Source: an uncultured Castellaniella sp.
Lineage (GTDB): Bacteria > Pseudomonadota > Gammaproteobacteria > Burkholderiales > Burkholderiaceae_B
Assembly (NCBI RefSeq): GCF_937988725.1
Contig: NZ_CALKHS010000002.1
Coordinates: forward strand, 1 to 33,065
Direction: 5' to 3'
Length of the DNA stretch: 33,065 bases
The translations under genes and the position numbers were made by a program. The notes beneath the pieces are model-generated. The model did not search any database, had not been told where the DNA came from, and saw only the letters and a program-made list of their open reading frames with translations. Each line of letters begins with the position of its first letter. Position 1 is the first letter of the stretch. Below are positions 1 to 7,555 of this stretch, in pieces.

Positions 1-50
1 TACCTGCTATTTTAAGCGGGTGACTGTGTCCGGGGGTTCAGGGGGCTAAT
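1..50 (-). mobile_element. Possible IS3-type insertion sequence end, running off the left edge
   Basis: Read on the minus strand from about position 50, the sequence begins TTAGCCCCCTGAACCCCCGG and continues with GGACACAGTCACCCG. This matches the general layout of IS3-family ends (a C-run followed by GGACA). It starts exactly where the VOC gene at 46-156 loses its reading frame. No transposase is visible because the element would lie left of the window. I infer an IS end; the family is a guess from memory of terminal patterns. Confidence 0.35.
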
Positions 51-156
51 CCACTACGATACCTTCAGTAGGGAAACCTAGCCCATCACGATAGAAGCGG
101 AGCGACACGTCAAGATCCTCAACGCCGATGGTGATGACCGTGATTCGTGGTTTCAT
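46..156 (-). pseudogene. VOC/glyoxalase-family protein, truncated after 36 codons
   Basis: The frame starts at ATG 156-154 and encodes MKPRITVITIGVEDLDVSLR, then FYRDGLGFPTEGIVVD, then TAG. This is the typical first beta-alpha unit of a vicinal-oxygen-chelate (glyoxalase/bleomycin-resistance) protein; family members normally run to 110-150 residues or more. The stop falls in the IS-like sequence at the left edge, so the rest of the gene has been separated by insertion or deletion. The start is supported by the well-conserved family N-terminus. It lies 136 bases beyond the end of the conflict operon, on the same strand. It is almost certainly non-functional. Confidence 0.7.
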
Positions 157-292
157 ATGGTTGACTCCGTTAGACGCTTCATTGATCTTAGCCTAAGAAA
201 TCTGTCACGATTGTCATCATGCGACCCATTGCAGTCGTTCGAGCCGGCGTAGTCAACGCCTGCTATGCAGCTAAACCCGTCCTTGAAACCCG

Positions 293-1471
293 TTAAACAG
301 GTTCACCGTAAGCCTGCCCAGTCAGCAATAACAAGGAAATCTCGGGCGTTGACTTCCGCAGCGACTCCACTGATGCAAAGTAACGCCGCGGCTCGGCATG
401 GGGAATGGTCACACCATATCGGGCATTCCAGTCTGATGGACGCATCTCAAAGCAGGCCAAGCCTGCTCCAAGGGTGATCAGCTTGCTGCCGAGTGGGGTC
501 ATAACCAGCCGGCAACCACCCATGATCGACATGCTGTTCTCATACCTCTGCATCGCACCAAGCAGCTGACGGTAAGCTTCGAACGGGTGGGACTCGTGGG
601 CATAGAGAATGTTCGAGGTAGGCGTCTTTCGACTGTCGAACAAAGGCCCTCGGTATTCGACGAGCAGGTTGTCTGCTCGCCGCGGATCCTTGGATGGATG
701 CGGCACCACAGGACAGACCTCGGCCTCCATCGGAATCAAGGCAGAGTCGATAATCTTCTGTAACTGGTTGACGCGGTTTTCTCCGAGCACAGGAAACCAA
801 ACCAATGGCCGGTCCTGCAGGCTCTCCGCCTGCCACGCGGTGACGAAACCAGGAATCATCACTAGGTCGTTGCTGGGATCCTCTGCCCGAATCTGACCGT
901 CCAAGTGAGCATCCTCAGCTACCAACACGTGAAAGTTCACCCCATTGGCATACAGCGGGTGTGGCTTGTCTGACGCCACGTCCTTGGTAGGCACAAGTTT
1001 GTACAGGATGTTGGTCAGCAGCGCCAAATAGGTTGCACGAGGTAAGGAACTAACATCCAAGATGATGTCCGTCTTACCGTCCACCTCATCAAGAACGGCC
1101 TTAACACGTTGGCGCAATGCATCGCTGGGACTGGCCTCGTCCTCCCCGTCCGGCACGGCAATGGTGATGGTCTCAGCTGAACCCAAGGGCGAAAACAGCG
1201 CTTCCAGTGCCACAGCATTCTCCTCGGTGAGCTTCACGATGTTGTCGTCGAGCTCGTAGCCCTCAAAACCCAGCATCAACAGTTTGGCGCTGGCGGTTTT
1301 ACGCCCAGAACCTCGCTGTCCGGTGACGAACTCCCGCATAACCGTCTGCGCCCGTACGTCAAACCCACGCCCGGCGATGTACAGCAGGTCAACGAGGCGA
1401 TCCTTCATCAGGTCGTCCCAGAGGTCATGAACCGCGTTACCCCGCCGAAAAACGTAATAGTCCCAGAGCAT
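293..1471 (-). CDS. Unrecognised 392-residue protein, last gene of the island operon
   Basis: I do not recognise this family with certainty. The start is ATG 1471-1469, overlapping the upstream stop by one base (TGATG), which implies translational coupling; a longer frame upstream exists but runs through the ATPase gene. The visible motifs are LLYIAGRGFDVR at 29-40, a hydrophobic beta-strand ending in DVSSLPR at 139-145, PLGSKLITLGAGLACFE near 326-342, and IPHAEPRRY near 356-364. Alternating hydrophobic strands and helices, with glycine-rich or acidic turns after strands, suggest a Rossmann-like alpha/beta fold. There is no signal peptide or membrane segment. Being last behind the ATPase and phosphoribosyltransferase-like gene, it could be a sensor or an effector. 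Which one cannot be read from sequence. Confidence 0.85.
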   Translation of the reverse strand: MLWDYYVFRRGNAVHDLWDDLMKDRLVDLLYIAGRGFDVRAQTVMREFVTGQRGSGRKTASAKLLMLGFEGYELDDNIVKLTEENAVALEALFSPLGSAETITIAVPDGEDEASPSDALRQRVKAVLDEVDGKTDIILDVSSLPRATYLALLTNILYKLVPTKDVASDKPHPLYANGVNFHVLVAEDAHLDGQIRAEDPSNDLVMIPGFVTAWQAESLQDRPLVWFPVLGENRVNQLQKIIDSALIPMEAEVCPVVPHPSKDPRRADNLLVEYRGPLFDSRKTPTSNILYAHESHPFEAYRQLLGAMQRYENSMSIMGGCRLVMTPLGSKLITLGAGLACFEMRPSDWNARYGVTIPHAEPRRYFASVESLRKSTPEISLLLLTGQAYGEPV

Positions 1472-3387
1472 CAAACCACCTCCAGGTTCTTGCGGTTTGG
1501 CGTCAGCCGACGCTCCATCCACTTCATGAGCTCGCCAACAGAAACATCGCGCCAGCCCCCCATTTGCAAGGGAAGGCCATAGTGCACACACAACGAGCGA
1601 TTAAGGTAGAAGACCGTGCCGCTGTCACGGGAGCCTGTGGCTTGACTCTCGCGCTGAACCAGCAAATTCTCCGCAGCGCATTCGGCTAGTACCCGCGCCA
1701 ACGTTTGCCCAGCAAGTCCCAGTAGCTTGGAAGGGATAGTCAACTTGGCCAGTTCCGTGCGCGACAGGCGCACACCAGTGACACCGGGCGCATATGGCGC
1801 ATTGGGAGCGAAGGTCTGGTCATGGCAGAACGCACCGATCGAATCCAAGAGCCGCTGGGCCCGCGTGCCTTCAGTGTGCGACTTCGGAATGAATTCGCGC
1901 TTACGACCTGCGGCATCTCGCAGAAGCTTCTCCTGCTCCTGCGCTGACAAAATCAGTTCAGCCTTGCGCAGCACCTGCTTGGCCTGGAGACCCACGTAGA
2001 GCGCAGCTGACAGCGCGAGCAATTCCTCGACGTTGTTCGTTGCCATGACGCACAGGCGATCAAAACCAAAGTAATACGGGATCCCTAGTTCTTCATGCAT
2101 GAACAACTCAGCTGCCGCCCGGACCTGGGAGCTGTCCCTGTCTTCGAGCTCCTCCTCAGTCAAGATCAGATCCAAAGACATCTGACGTTTGGACTCGTCT
2201 CGCACCAGCAAGATGCGTGTCACGTATAACTCCACCAAGGACTCCACATTCGGCTCATTGGTGTACTGCTCGGCACGCGCTAACCACTGCAAGTACCGCT
2301 GGCTGGACTGATAACGTTCCACTTCGTTGCGAAAGCGTTGAATCCCTTCGGCAAGCTGGGCCCGAACCTCGCTGGAGACCAGTTCGTCGCGCAGGCATTG
2401 TGTGAACGAACCAACCGGCACAACATTCTGGTTCTTCATCCGGCGGTCCACGATGTTCTGAGCATAAGAAACGAACTGACTCAGCCCTTTGGCATCGCTC
2501 CACATCTTGTCCAGGTTGTACTCACGCAGATCGCGCCCTTCGCGCGCGCCCTGAGACAGCAATTCCGCGCCAAGCGCAACCGTGCGTTCGGCCAACCAGA
2601 TGGGAATGGATGGACGCATCACGGTCAGATCATCAATCAGCATCGCCCGCTGCTTACGCCGCAGCTTGTGCATGTCGTCCACCATCAGCAGACGCTGGGG
2701 CGCGACTGCCCTACCCTCATACTGAAATTGGATGGACTGCAACCACAACACACCTTCGAAGTGCAAGTGCGCCGGCAATCCTCCACTGGGCGGCCCCAGG
2801 AATGCATCGAGTTGCGCGTACACACGCCGCTCGTGTTCCTCCGCCCACGTGGCGAGCTCTAACGCAGTATCCAGCACAGGTATGCCTTGCAGAGACGGCA
2901 CTGTGGCGTAATTCAACTTGATCGCAGCCAACTGGTCCGGCGCACCGAGCCCCAACAAAGCTCCCAAGCTTCGCAGCGTGCGCAGTACAATGCGGCAATC
3001 GAGCAAGGCTCGAAACAGCCCCTCCTGCTCCAAACCTTCGCTGGATGGCAGATCTGCATAACCCGACGCGCAACTCAGGAAGACGCCCAGTAGTTGAGGG
3101 CTATTACCCTCGGTGAGAACCCCCCGGTTCACCAACCTCTGGAATGACTCGGCCAACTCAGGGCGAGCGCGGGAGTTCCAAAATGCACGCAATGCTGACG
3201 GCGTAAAGGCACGTAATAGTGTTGTCTTGCCCGCGCCCGGAGCACTACGAAACACGTGGACGGCACCCTCAAACGCATCGTCGGCCAGTTTCTCCAGGAT
3301 TTTTGGAGAGAAAAGCCGCACAAACTCCATATCCGATGTCGTGCGTTCGGACATACGTTCAAGGAAGGGGTTGGAGTTATAGGCCAT
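1471..3387 (-). CDS. P-loop ATPase resembling Orc1/Cdc6-type conflict-system ATPases
   Basis: The protein has 638 residues. The N-terminal third holds an ATPase core: Walker A SAPGAGKTT at 48-56, Walker B LLMVDD at 233-238 followed by a basic stretch (HKLRRKQR), and a possible sensor-1 strand PIWLAERT near 262-269. The spacing and the two aspartates of Walker B fit AAA+/STAND-type ATPases. The C-terminal 100 residues (about 540-638) look like a winged helix (RTELAKLTIPSKLLGLAGQ, then a beta-hairpin), which suggests nucleic-acid binding as in Orc1/Cdc6. The start is ATG 3387, adjoining the stop of the preceding gene at 3388, so no base separates the two. Its probable role is an NTP-driven sensor or switch for the neighbouring enzymes. 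The fold assignment is inference; the Walker motifs are direct observation. Confidence 0.85.
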   Translation of the reverse strand: MAYNSNPFLERMSERTTSDMEFVRLFSPKILEKLADDAFEGAVHVFRSAPGAGKTTLLRAFTPSALRAFWNSRARPELAESFQRLVNRGVLTEGNSPQLLGVFLSCASGYADLPSSEGLEQEGLFRALLDCRIVLRTLRSLGALLGLGAPDQLAAIKLNYATVPSLQGIPVLDTALELATWAEEHERRVYAQLDAFLGPPSGGLPAHLHFEGVLWLQSIQFQYEGRAVAPQRLLMVDDMHKLRRKQRAMLIDDLTVMRPSIPIWLAERTVALGAELLSQGAREGRDLREYNLDKMWSDAKGLSQFVSYAQNIVDRRMKNQNVVPVGSFTQCLRDELVSSEVRAQLAEGIQRFRNEVERYQSSQRYLQWLARAEQYTNEPNVESLVELYVTRILLVRDESKRQMSLDLILTEEELEDRDSSQVRAAAELFMHEELGIPYYFGFDRLCVMATNNVEELLALSAALYVGLQAKQVLRKAELILSAQEQEKLLRDAAGRKREFIPKSHTEGTRAQRLLDSIGAFCHDQTFAPNAPYAPGVTGVRLSRTELAKLTIPSKLLGLAGQTLARVLAECAAENLLVQRESQATGSRDSGTVFYLNRSLCVHYGLPLQMGGWRDVSVGELMKWMERRLTPNRKNLEVV

Positions 3388-4494
3388 TCAGAACTCCCGG
3401 TGGCGGCTGACACGAGGGAACAGGCCGTGTGGCTTGAACTGCTCGGGGCCCCACAGCAGGAACAAGGAGTTGTTGGGGGTGTTGTGCCCAAGCACGACCG
3501 GCAAGGCGCAGCCAGCAAAACCCATGCTGGCGTCATCCGTACCACCGACACGAAAGTGCTTATCGACCACACGGTTGTCACAATAGGCGGGGTTCTGCAG
3601 CAGCGCAAGCAACTCAGGATTGGGCGTGCGTGACAGAGCTACTTCTGGCTCGATAGGGCACAGCACACGGACCTGCAAAGGCTTGAAACCAAAATTCGTT
3701 GTAAAGCGCTCTGACCAGTATTCGATGTGGTCAATGGCTTGACGCGTGGCGGTGTAAAGCATCAGGAACACTTCATAGTGAGAGGGATCCACCATACCCC
3801 CCTGGTGCAAGCGCTGGTAGACTTTGGGCACCTTGCCCTTGAACTTGCTTGAGCCACCGTCATACCGAATGTAGGTGTTGCCGCTGCCTGAAAAGTCATC
3901 AAGCAACCAGATCAGGTTGAAGTGGGGGTTTTCGACGGTGAAGCCTGCCTTCTCCAACGAGTCGCCCAGATCCTTGAGCATGTCACCGGCCTTATCCTCA
4001 CCCAATTCGTACGCTTGCCATATCTGCTCGTTGCTGATCTCTCCATCGCTGGCACGGCGCAACTCATTGGTGCGAGCACCATCGCTCAACCCCAAGTAAA
4101 GGGAAGTGAGGCGTAGCTGCTCGAAACGCCGATGACGGGCGATCTGCTGGACACGAAACGATGGGATCTCGAACTCTTCGGAAACCAAGCGCATGCGCTC
4201 CTGAACGATCCAGTCTTGGTACGCAGTGCGCACGAGGTGAGAAAGCTCCGCGTCAGAGATGAACACCAGATGATCCAGCACTAAACGCAGTGCCGTCTGA
4301 CGGTCTTTAGCCTCGAACTGACGAAGCCAAAGCGCCAGGCTTTCAATGAAGCGCCGGCCCGGGCCGAAACGCTGGTAATGGTCGTATTTGAAATCGGCCA
4401 TCAGTTGTAGCGTCGGCAGTACCGGTGGCACCGCCTCCAGGTCCTCCCACCCCATCACCTTAGCCAGCAATGTGGCAGCATTCTGATCATGCAT
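3388..4494 (-). CDS. Phosphoribosyltransferase-like protein (PRTase-CE type)
   Basis: The protein has 368 residues from ATG 4494-4492, six bases after the preceding stop and behind a GGGGGT purine stretch. The diagnostic motif is WLLDDFSGSGNT at 196-207. A hydrophobic strand, two aspartates and a small-residue loop ending in Thr is the form of a PRPP-binding loop in type I phosphoribosyltransferases. A second conserved-looking motif, GHNTPNNSLFLLWGP, lies at 336-350. The N-terminal 190 residues are helical with no motif I can name. From memory, a family called PRTase-CE of bacterial conflict systems has this DDFSGSG-type loop and is found beside Orc/Cdc6-like ATPases; I could not verify this. 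The likely chemistry is transfer of, or to, a phosphoribosyl group. The substrate is unknown. Confidence 0.82.
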   Translation of the reverse strand: MHDQNAATLLAKVMGWEDLEAVPPVLPTLQLMADFKYDHYQRFGPGRRFIESLALWLRQFEAKDRQTALRLVLDHLVFISDAELSHLVRTAYQDWIVQERMRLVSEEFEIPSFRVQQIARHRRFEQLRLTSLYLGLSDGARTNELRRASDGEISNEQIWQAYELGEDKAGDMLKDLGDSLEKAGFTVENPHFNLIWLLDDFSGSGNTYIRYDGGSSKFKGKVPKVYQRLHQGGMVDPSHYEVFLMLYTATRQAIDHIEYWSERFTTNFGFKPLQVRVLCPIEPEVALSRTPNPELLALLQNPAYCDNRVVDKHFRVGGTDDASMGFAGCALPVVLGHNTPNNSLFLLWGPEQFKPHGLFPRVSRHREF

Positions 4495-4499
4495 GGCGG

Positions 4500-6473
4500 T
4501 CAACCCCCAATGTTGGTAGCAGGCGGCAGTGCCAAGCTGAACATACCCTCTTCCGCCATCTGCATGTGCGCGAGGTACCAAAGCGTGGCGTCGACATCTC
4601 GCTTCTCTGGTGGCGCCAGCTTCCATCCGCGGTCAAGCCGACGCGAGGGCATGTCCACACTCAATGAGAACCGGTGCTCCAACAAAGCTGCGTCGTTGCC
4701 AGGCCAGGCCCCCTGATCACCCATGGTTAGAATCTCGTACGGATCGATCTTGTCGTCCTGGATGATACTGGCGATCAACCTGGACTTGCTCACACCGTTG
4801 GCAAGGATGTCCACTGAATGCTTGCTGCGAACCATGGTCGAAAGGTCCAAACCCGCCTGGCGCAAGGCATCAGCAATGACGAACCACATGGCATCGGTCG
4901 CCAGGCCCTCACGGAATCGCACACTCACCTGATAAGGCGGTGTTGTCTTATGAGCCAATATGGGGACGCCCAGTGACTTCAGGCGCACGACGATGCGCGT
5001 CACATGGCTCAGAAATTCGCTCGTCTGGTTTGGCAGAATGGGCGCGACATCCGCAGCGTCGATCCATCCGCCGTTGTACAGGCAAAGGCGAATCTTCTTC
5101 AGGACGTCATCGGGCAGCGCCTCCCGCAAGCGATCCTGAAGGGAGTCTCCGCGCCCAGAGGCGATACCGACCAACACGCCTGCACGCACAAGCCGCACCA
5201 GCTGCGCCACGACATCTGTTGAAGGCGGCCCATCCTTACTCTGCGAACTGCACAAGGTGCCGTCATAATCGAACACGATCGCCCGAAACCGCTGCGCCTG
5301 AATCACGTCCCGAAATATCTGTGCTGCACGGCGCATCGCACCGTGATCGCGCTGAGAGGGCCAATGGGCCCCCAAAACTTCGTATTTGGACTGGACCTCG
5401 GCCGGGCCTGCGGTCTCGGGCAGCGGGATCACATCGCGCAGGTTCGTATAGTGAATCTCCCTGCCATAGCTGGGGACGTCCGGTCGCCCAGGATCCTTCC
5501 CCAGTTGGCGGCCAACCGCCGCCACGATGTGCATCTGAGCCACCAGTCCAGCGATCAAGTGCGCCGGATCAGAGCCGGCCAAGGGCATTGTGAGGGTGGG
5601 GATCCCGACCGGGAATTTGCCGCGCATGCCTTCCCAGAGCGGGTTCAAGGATGGCTCAACCAACGCTAGAATTGCGCACTCTTCGGGGCGCTGGGCAAGC
5701 CAGAGATGCCGCCCGTGGGCATAAGAACGCAGGTCGGCAAGCTGCGTGTGCAGCAAAGCACCCTCGGAGAGTTTGGACTCGAGGTCCGTCGCGATGGACC
5801 TAAGCAGAGGCGAATAGACCACGGTTAGCGCACCCCGCCGTACCGCTTCTTCGATGAAGGGCTGAGCGTCCGCCAACCAGTCATCCACCGTCTGATCGCC
5901 TACGCGCAGCGCCGACATGTCTGGAGGCATAGGTTCTGGGCGACCGTTGAGTTCGCCATACGCCCTCGCAACCAGCACGGCATCAAGCAAGAGGCTGTTG
6001 GTGGCCAAGTAGCCGTCCTTTTTCGCCAACTCGAACACGTAGGGCTTCACCCCAGGCAGAGCTTGCACGTGCTGCATCAAAGGACTGTCTTGCCGATTGG
6101 TTAACACGTGCACAGTACGTGAGCTGAATCGGCGAGCCCGCTCAAGCGCTTCCATAACGTCCGGATTCTTGCCTTCCGCCGAAATGAGGAACACCGGACT
6201 GGAAGAGGCCAGCGCGGGGCTGCATATGATTTCCAGTGGTGTCGATGGTCGAGAGACGCGCCCCGTGTAGGCTTCGTGAAAGCTGCATAGCAGCGATGCC
6301 ACCGTGAAAGAGCCGCCGGATCCCACGCCGATCATGCTGGCCTCTGCTGTGCTCGCGATTGCGAGCTTCAAGGACGCGATGTCGGAGGCACACGCTGCGG
6401 CATAGCTATGCCGCAGTTCCGCCAGTTCTTCCTCATAATGGCTCAAGGCCGGCGACGTACCATCGCCATTCAT
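4500..6473 (-). CDS. SIS (sugar isomerase) - HAD phosphatase fusion protein
   Basis: The protein has 657 residues. Residues about 30-330 form a double SIS module: GVGSGGSF at 49-56 is the phosphosugar-binding glycine turn, LISAEGKNPDV at 97-107 stands where SIS proteins have the SxSGxT strand, and SYAHGRH at 250-256 resembles the second-half HG motif. Residues about 395-610 form a HAD phosphatase with all four motifs intact: FDYDGTL 401-407 (nucleophile D402, acid D404), S439 in IASGRG, K563, and GDQGAWPGND with D586 and D594. This is a Cof/sucrose-phosphatase-like pattern. It starts with an ATGA overlap with the NADAR stop. It probably binds a phosphosugar or ribose-phosphate ligand and dephosphorylates a related substrate. 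Both functions are inferred from domains. Confidence 0.88.
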   Translation of the reverse strand: MNGDGTSPALSHYEEELAELRHSYAAACASDIASLKLAIASTAEASMIGVGSGGSFTVASLLCSFHEAYTGRVSRPSTPLEIICSPALASSSPVFLISAEGKNPDVMEALERARRFSSRTVHVLTNRQDSPLMQHVQALPGVKPYVFELAKKDGYLATNSLLLDAVLVARAYGELNGRPEPMPPDMSALRVGDQTVDDWLADAQPFIEEAVRRGALTVVYSPLLRSIATDLESKLSEGALLHTQLADLRSYAHGRHLWLAQRPEECAILALVEPSLNPLWEGMRGKFPVGIPTLTMPLAGSDPAHLIAGLVAQMHIVAAVGRQLGKDPGRPDVPSYGREIHYTNLRDVIPLPETAGPAEVQSKYEVLGAHWPSQRDHGAMRRAAQIFRDVIQAQRFRAIVFDYDGTLCSSQSKDGPPSTDVVAQLVRLVRAGVLVGIASGRGDSLQDRLREALPDDVLKKIRLCLYNGGWIDAADVAPILPNQTSEFLSHVTRIVVRLKSLGVPILAHKTTPPYQVSVRFREGLATDAMWFVIADALRQAGLDLSTMVRSKHSVDILANGVSKSRLIASIIQDDKIDPYEILTMGDQGAWPGNDAALLEHRFSLSVDMPSRRLDRGWKLAPPEKRDVDATLWYLAHMQMAEEGMFSLALPPATNIGG

Positions 6474-7072
6474 GCTGCGGTGAGCTCCTGCTTCGCTGCA
6501 AGCTTCTTGCTTTTTGCCGCTTTGGTCGTCACGGCAGGCTTGGCCTTGCTCGCCCGCGTTGGCTTCAGTGCATAGGCTGAGCGAAGCTCCATGAGCATCA
6601 CGCCCAGCATGTTCTCACCATTGCCGTTCACCTCGCCCCACAAACGATTCACAGCATTGTTCACGGTTCCCGCCTCAACGAGCCTGGCGTTGCCAGTCGA
6701 CATCAACAGCTCCTTCAGGTCAGCATGCTGGTCGAACTTTGCTCGCAGCACAGCACGCATGCGATCAAACTTGATCTTGGCCCAATCCGGCACTACGTCC
6801 CAGACATAAAGACCGTGGGCAGCCATGGCAGCCAGCGCAGGCGTTGGCGCACCGAGAATCCACTCCCTCACCGCCGGCTTCCGAGCCTTTCCCGCCTGGT
6901 AAGCGTGCTCGGAAGTGGGGAAGGTTCTGCCCTCGAACTCAATAGGACGAGGATAGAGGTTGCTGAATGCACCATACGGCTTTTCGTTGGAACGATAGAA
7001 GCGGATTTCGGATGGTTCGGCAGACTGTTTTGCTACCGGACGCTTTCGCGCCGTCTGCGGCGTCTTAGTCAT
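6470..7072 (-). CDS. NADAR-family protein (YbiA-like N-glycosidase fold)
   Basis: The protein has 200 residues from ATG 7072-7070, chosen because it makes an ATGA overlap with the upstream stop and has AAGGA about 11 bases upstream; a longer frame to 7123 would run through the preceding gene. The NADAR domain spans about residues 25-165, with FYRSNEKPYGAFSNLYPRPI, then PTSEHAYQAGKA, KFDQHADLKELLMSTG and a C-terminal NRLWGEVNGNGENMLGVMLM. Known members cleave N-glycosidic bonds in riboflavin intermediates or reverse ADP-ribosylation of guanine. The family's usual Asp three residues before the Trp-Gly pair is Asn here. The C-terminal 30 residues are rich in Lys and Ala and could bind nucleic acid. 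Its place in the operon suggests handling of an ADP-ribosyl or ribosyl product. Confidence 0.9.
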   Translation of the reverse strand: MTKTPQTARKRPVAKQSAEPSEIRFYRSNEKPYGAFSNLYPRPIEFEGRTFPTSEHAYQAGKARKPAVREWILGAPTPALAAMAAHGLYVWDVVPDWAKIKFDRMRAVLRAKFDQHADLKELLMSTGNARLVEAGTVNNAVNRLWGEVNGNGENMLGVMLMELRSAYALKPTRASKAKPAVTTKAAKSKKLAAKQELTAA

Positions 7073-7266
7073 TTTCGGGATTCCTTGGTGTACGAATCGG
7101 GGCTGATGCCCAGTGTTCGGCAATGGTTGAGGATCAATACTTCTAGCAAGCCAGTCACGCTGCGGCGTTCAAGTACTGCTGCTGCCTCTGCCGCGGCCTT
7201 GATCACGGGATCAAGGCGAACCGAGAGCGTGGCTGTTTTAACCTTGGGACGTCGAGCTGGTGCCAT
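7069..7266 (-). CDS. Ribbon-helix-helix (CopG/Arc-like) regulator heading the operon
   Basis: This 65-residue protein starts at ATG 7266-7264. A basic N-terminus (MAPARRPKVKT) is followed by the strand TATLSVRLDP and two helices, the classic ribbon-helix-helix layout: a beta-strand contacting the DNA major groove, then helices for dimerisation. The frame stays open upstream to 7656, but that part is the out-of-frame relic of an IS5-type transposase, so the short start is preferred. It overlaps the NADAR start by four bases (ATGA). A perfect dyad (7308-7326) lies 41 bases upstream of the start and is a natural operator candidate. It probably represses its own operon, as antitoxin-like RHH proteins do. 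The fold is recognised with good confidence; the regulatory role is inferred. Confidence 0.75.
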   Translation of the reverse strand: MAPARRPKVKTATLSVRLDPVIKAAAEAAAVLERRSVTGLLEVLILNHCRTLGISPDSYTKESRK

Positions 7267-7307
7267 GGCACTGTATTTGAGTTGAAGTTGCGTGAGCTGA
7301 GAGAAGT

Positions 7308-7326
7308 GTACTGCACTCCGCAGTAC
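7308..7326. promoter_or_regulatory. Dyad GTACTGC-N5-GCAGTAC upstream of the RHH gene
   Basis: Perfect 7-bp arms with a 5-base centre, 41 bases upstream of the RHH start codon. Position and symmetry fit an operator for an autoregulatory dimer. No convincing -35/-10 pair could be assigned; TACACT on the minus strand just downstream of the dyad is the best -10 candidate. Confidence 0.45.
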
Positions 7327-7334
7327 GCCCACTG

Positions 7335-7555
7335 CCCAAAAGTCGAACTGACCGAGCCTTGCCGTCTGGCCGCTTGTGCGCGCCCTGGTAGCCCGCGTCG
7401 ACAAAGATATCCATCTCCTACCCGTGAGCAAGCTGTTGGCTTCGATCACATCGTGGACGGGTCCAGCCGTGCCGCGCACAGTACGCATCAGACCGAATCG
7501 GTGTTCACGCCGAAGAGTGCCTTCATGCCGAAGAAGATATGGGCTGCGATAAGTC
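7335..7555 (-). pseudogene. Remnant of an IS5-family transposase, frameshifted
   Basis: Minus-strand translation gives the IS5 transposase block in pieces and in different frames: AAHIFFGMKALFGVNTDSV, then MRTVRGTAGPVHDVIEANSL, then DIFVDAGYQGAHKRPDGKAR. This corresponds to the canonical FGMKAHIGVD...GTAANVHD...DAGYQG series around the second catalytic Asp of the DDE site. The first break, after NTDS, looks like a one-base loss; the second lies after LLTG. Neither end of the transposase nor terminal repeats were found. The remnant sits immediately upstream of the RHH operon, so the operon may have been acquired with, or captured by, an IS-rich element. Confidence 0.75.
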
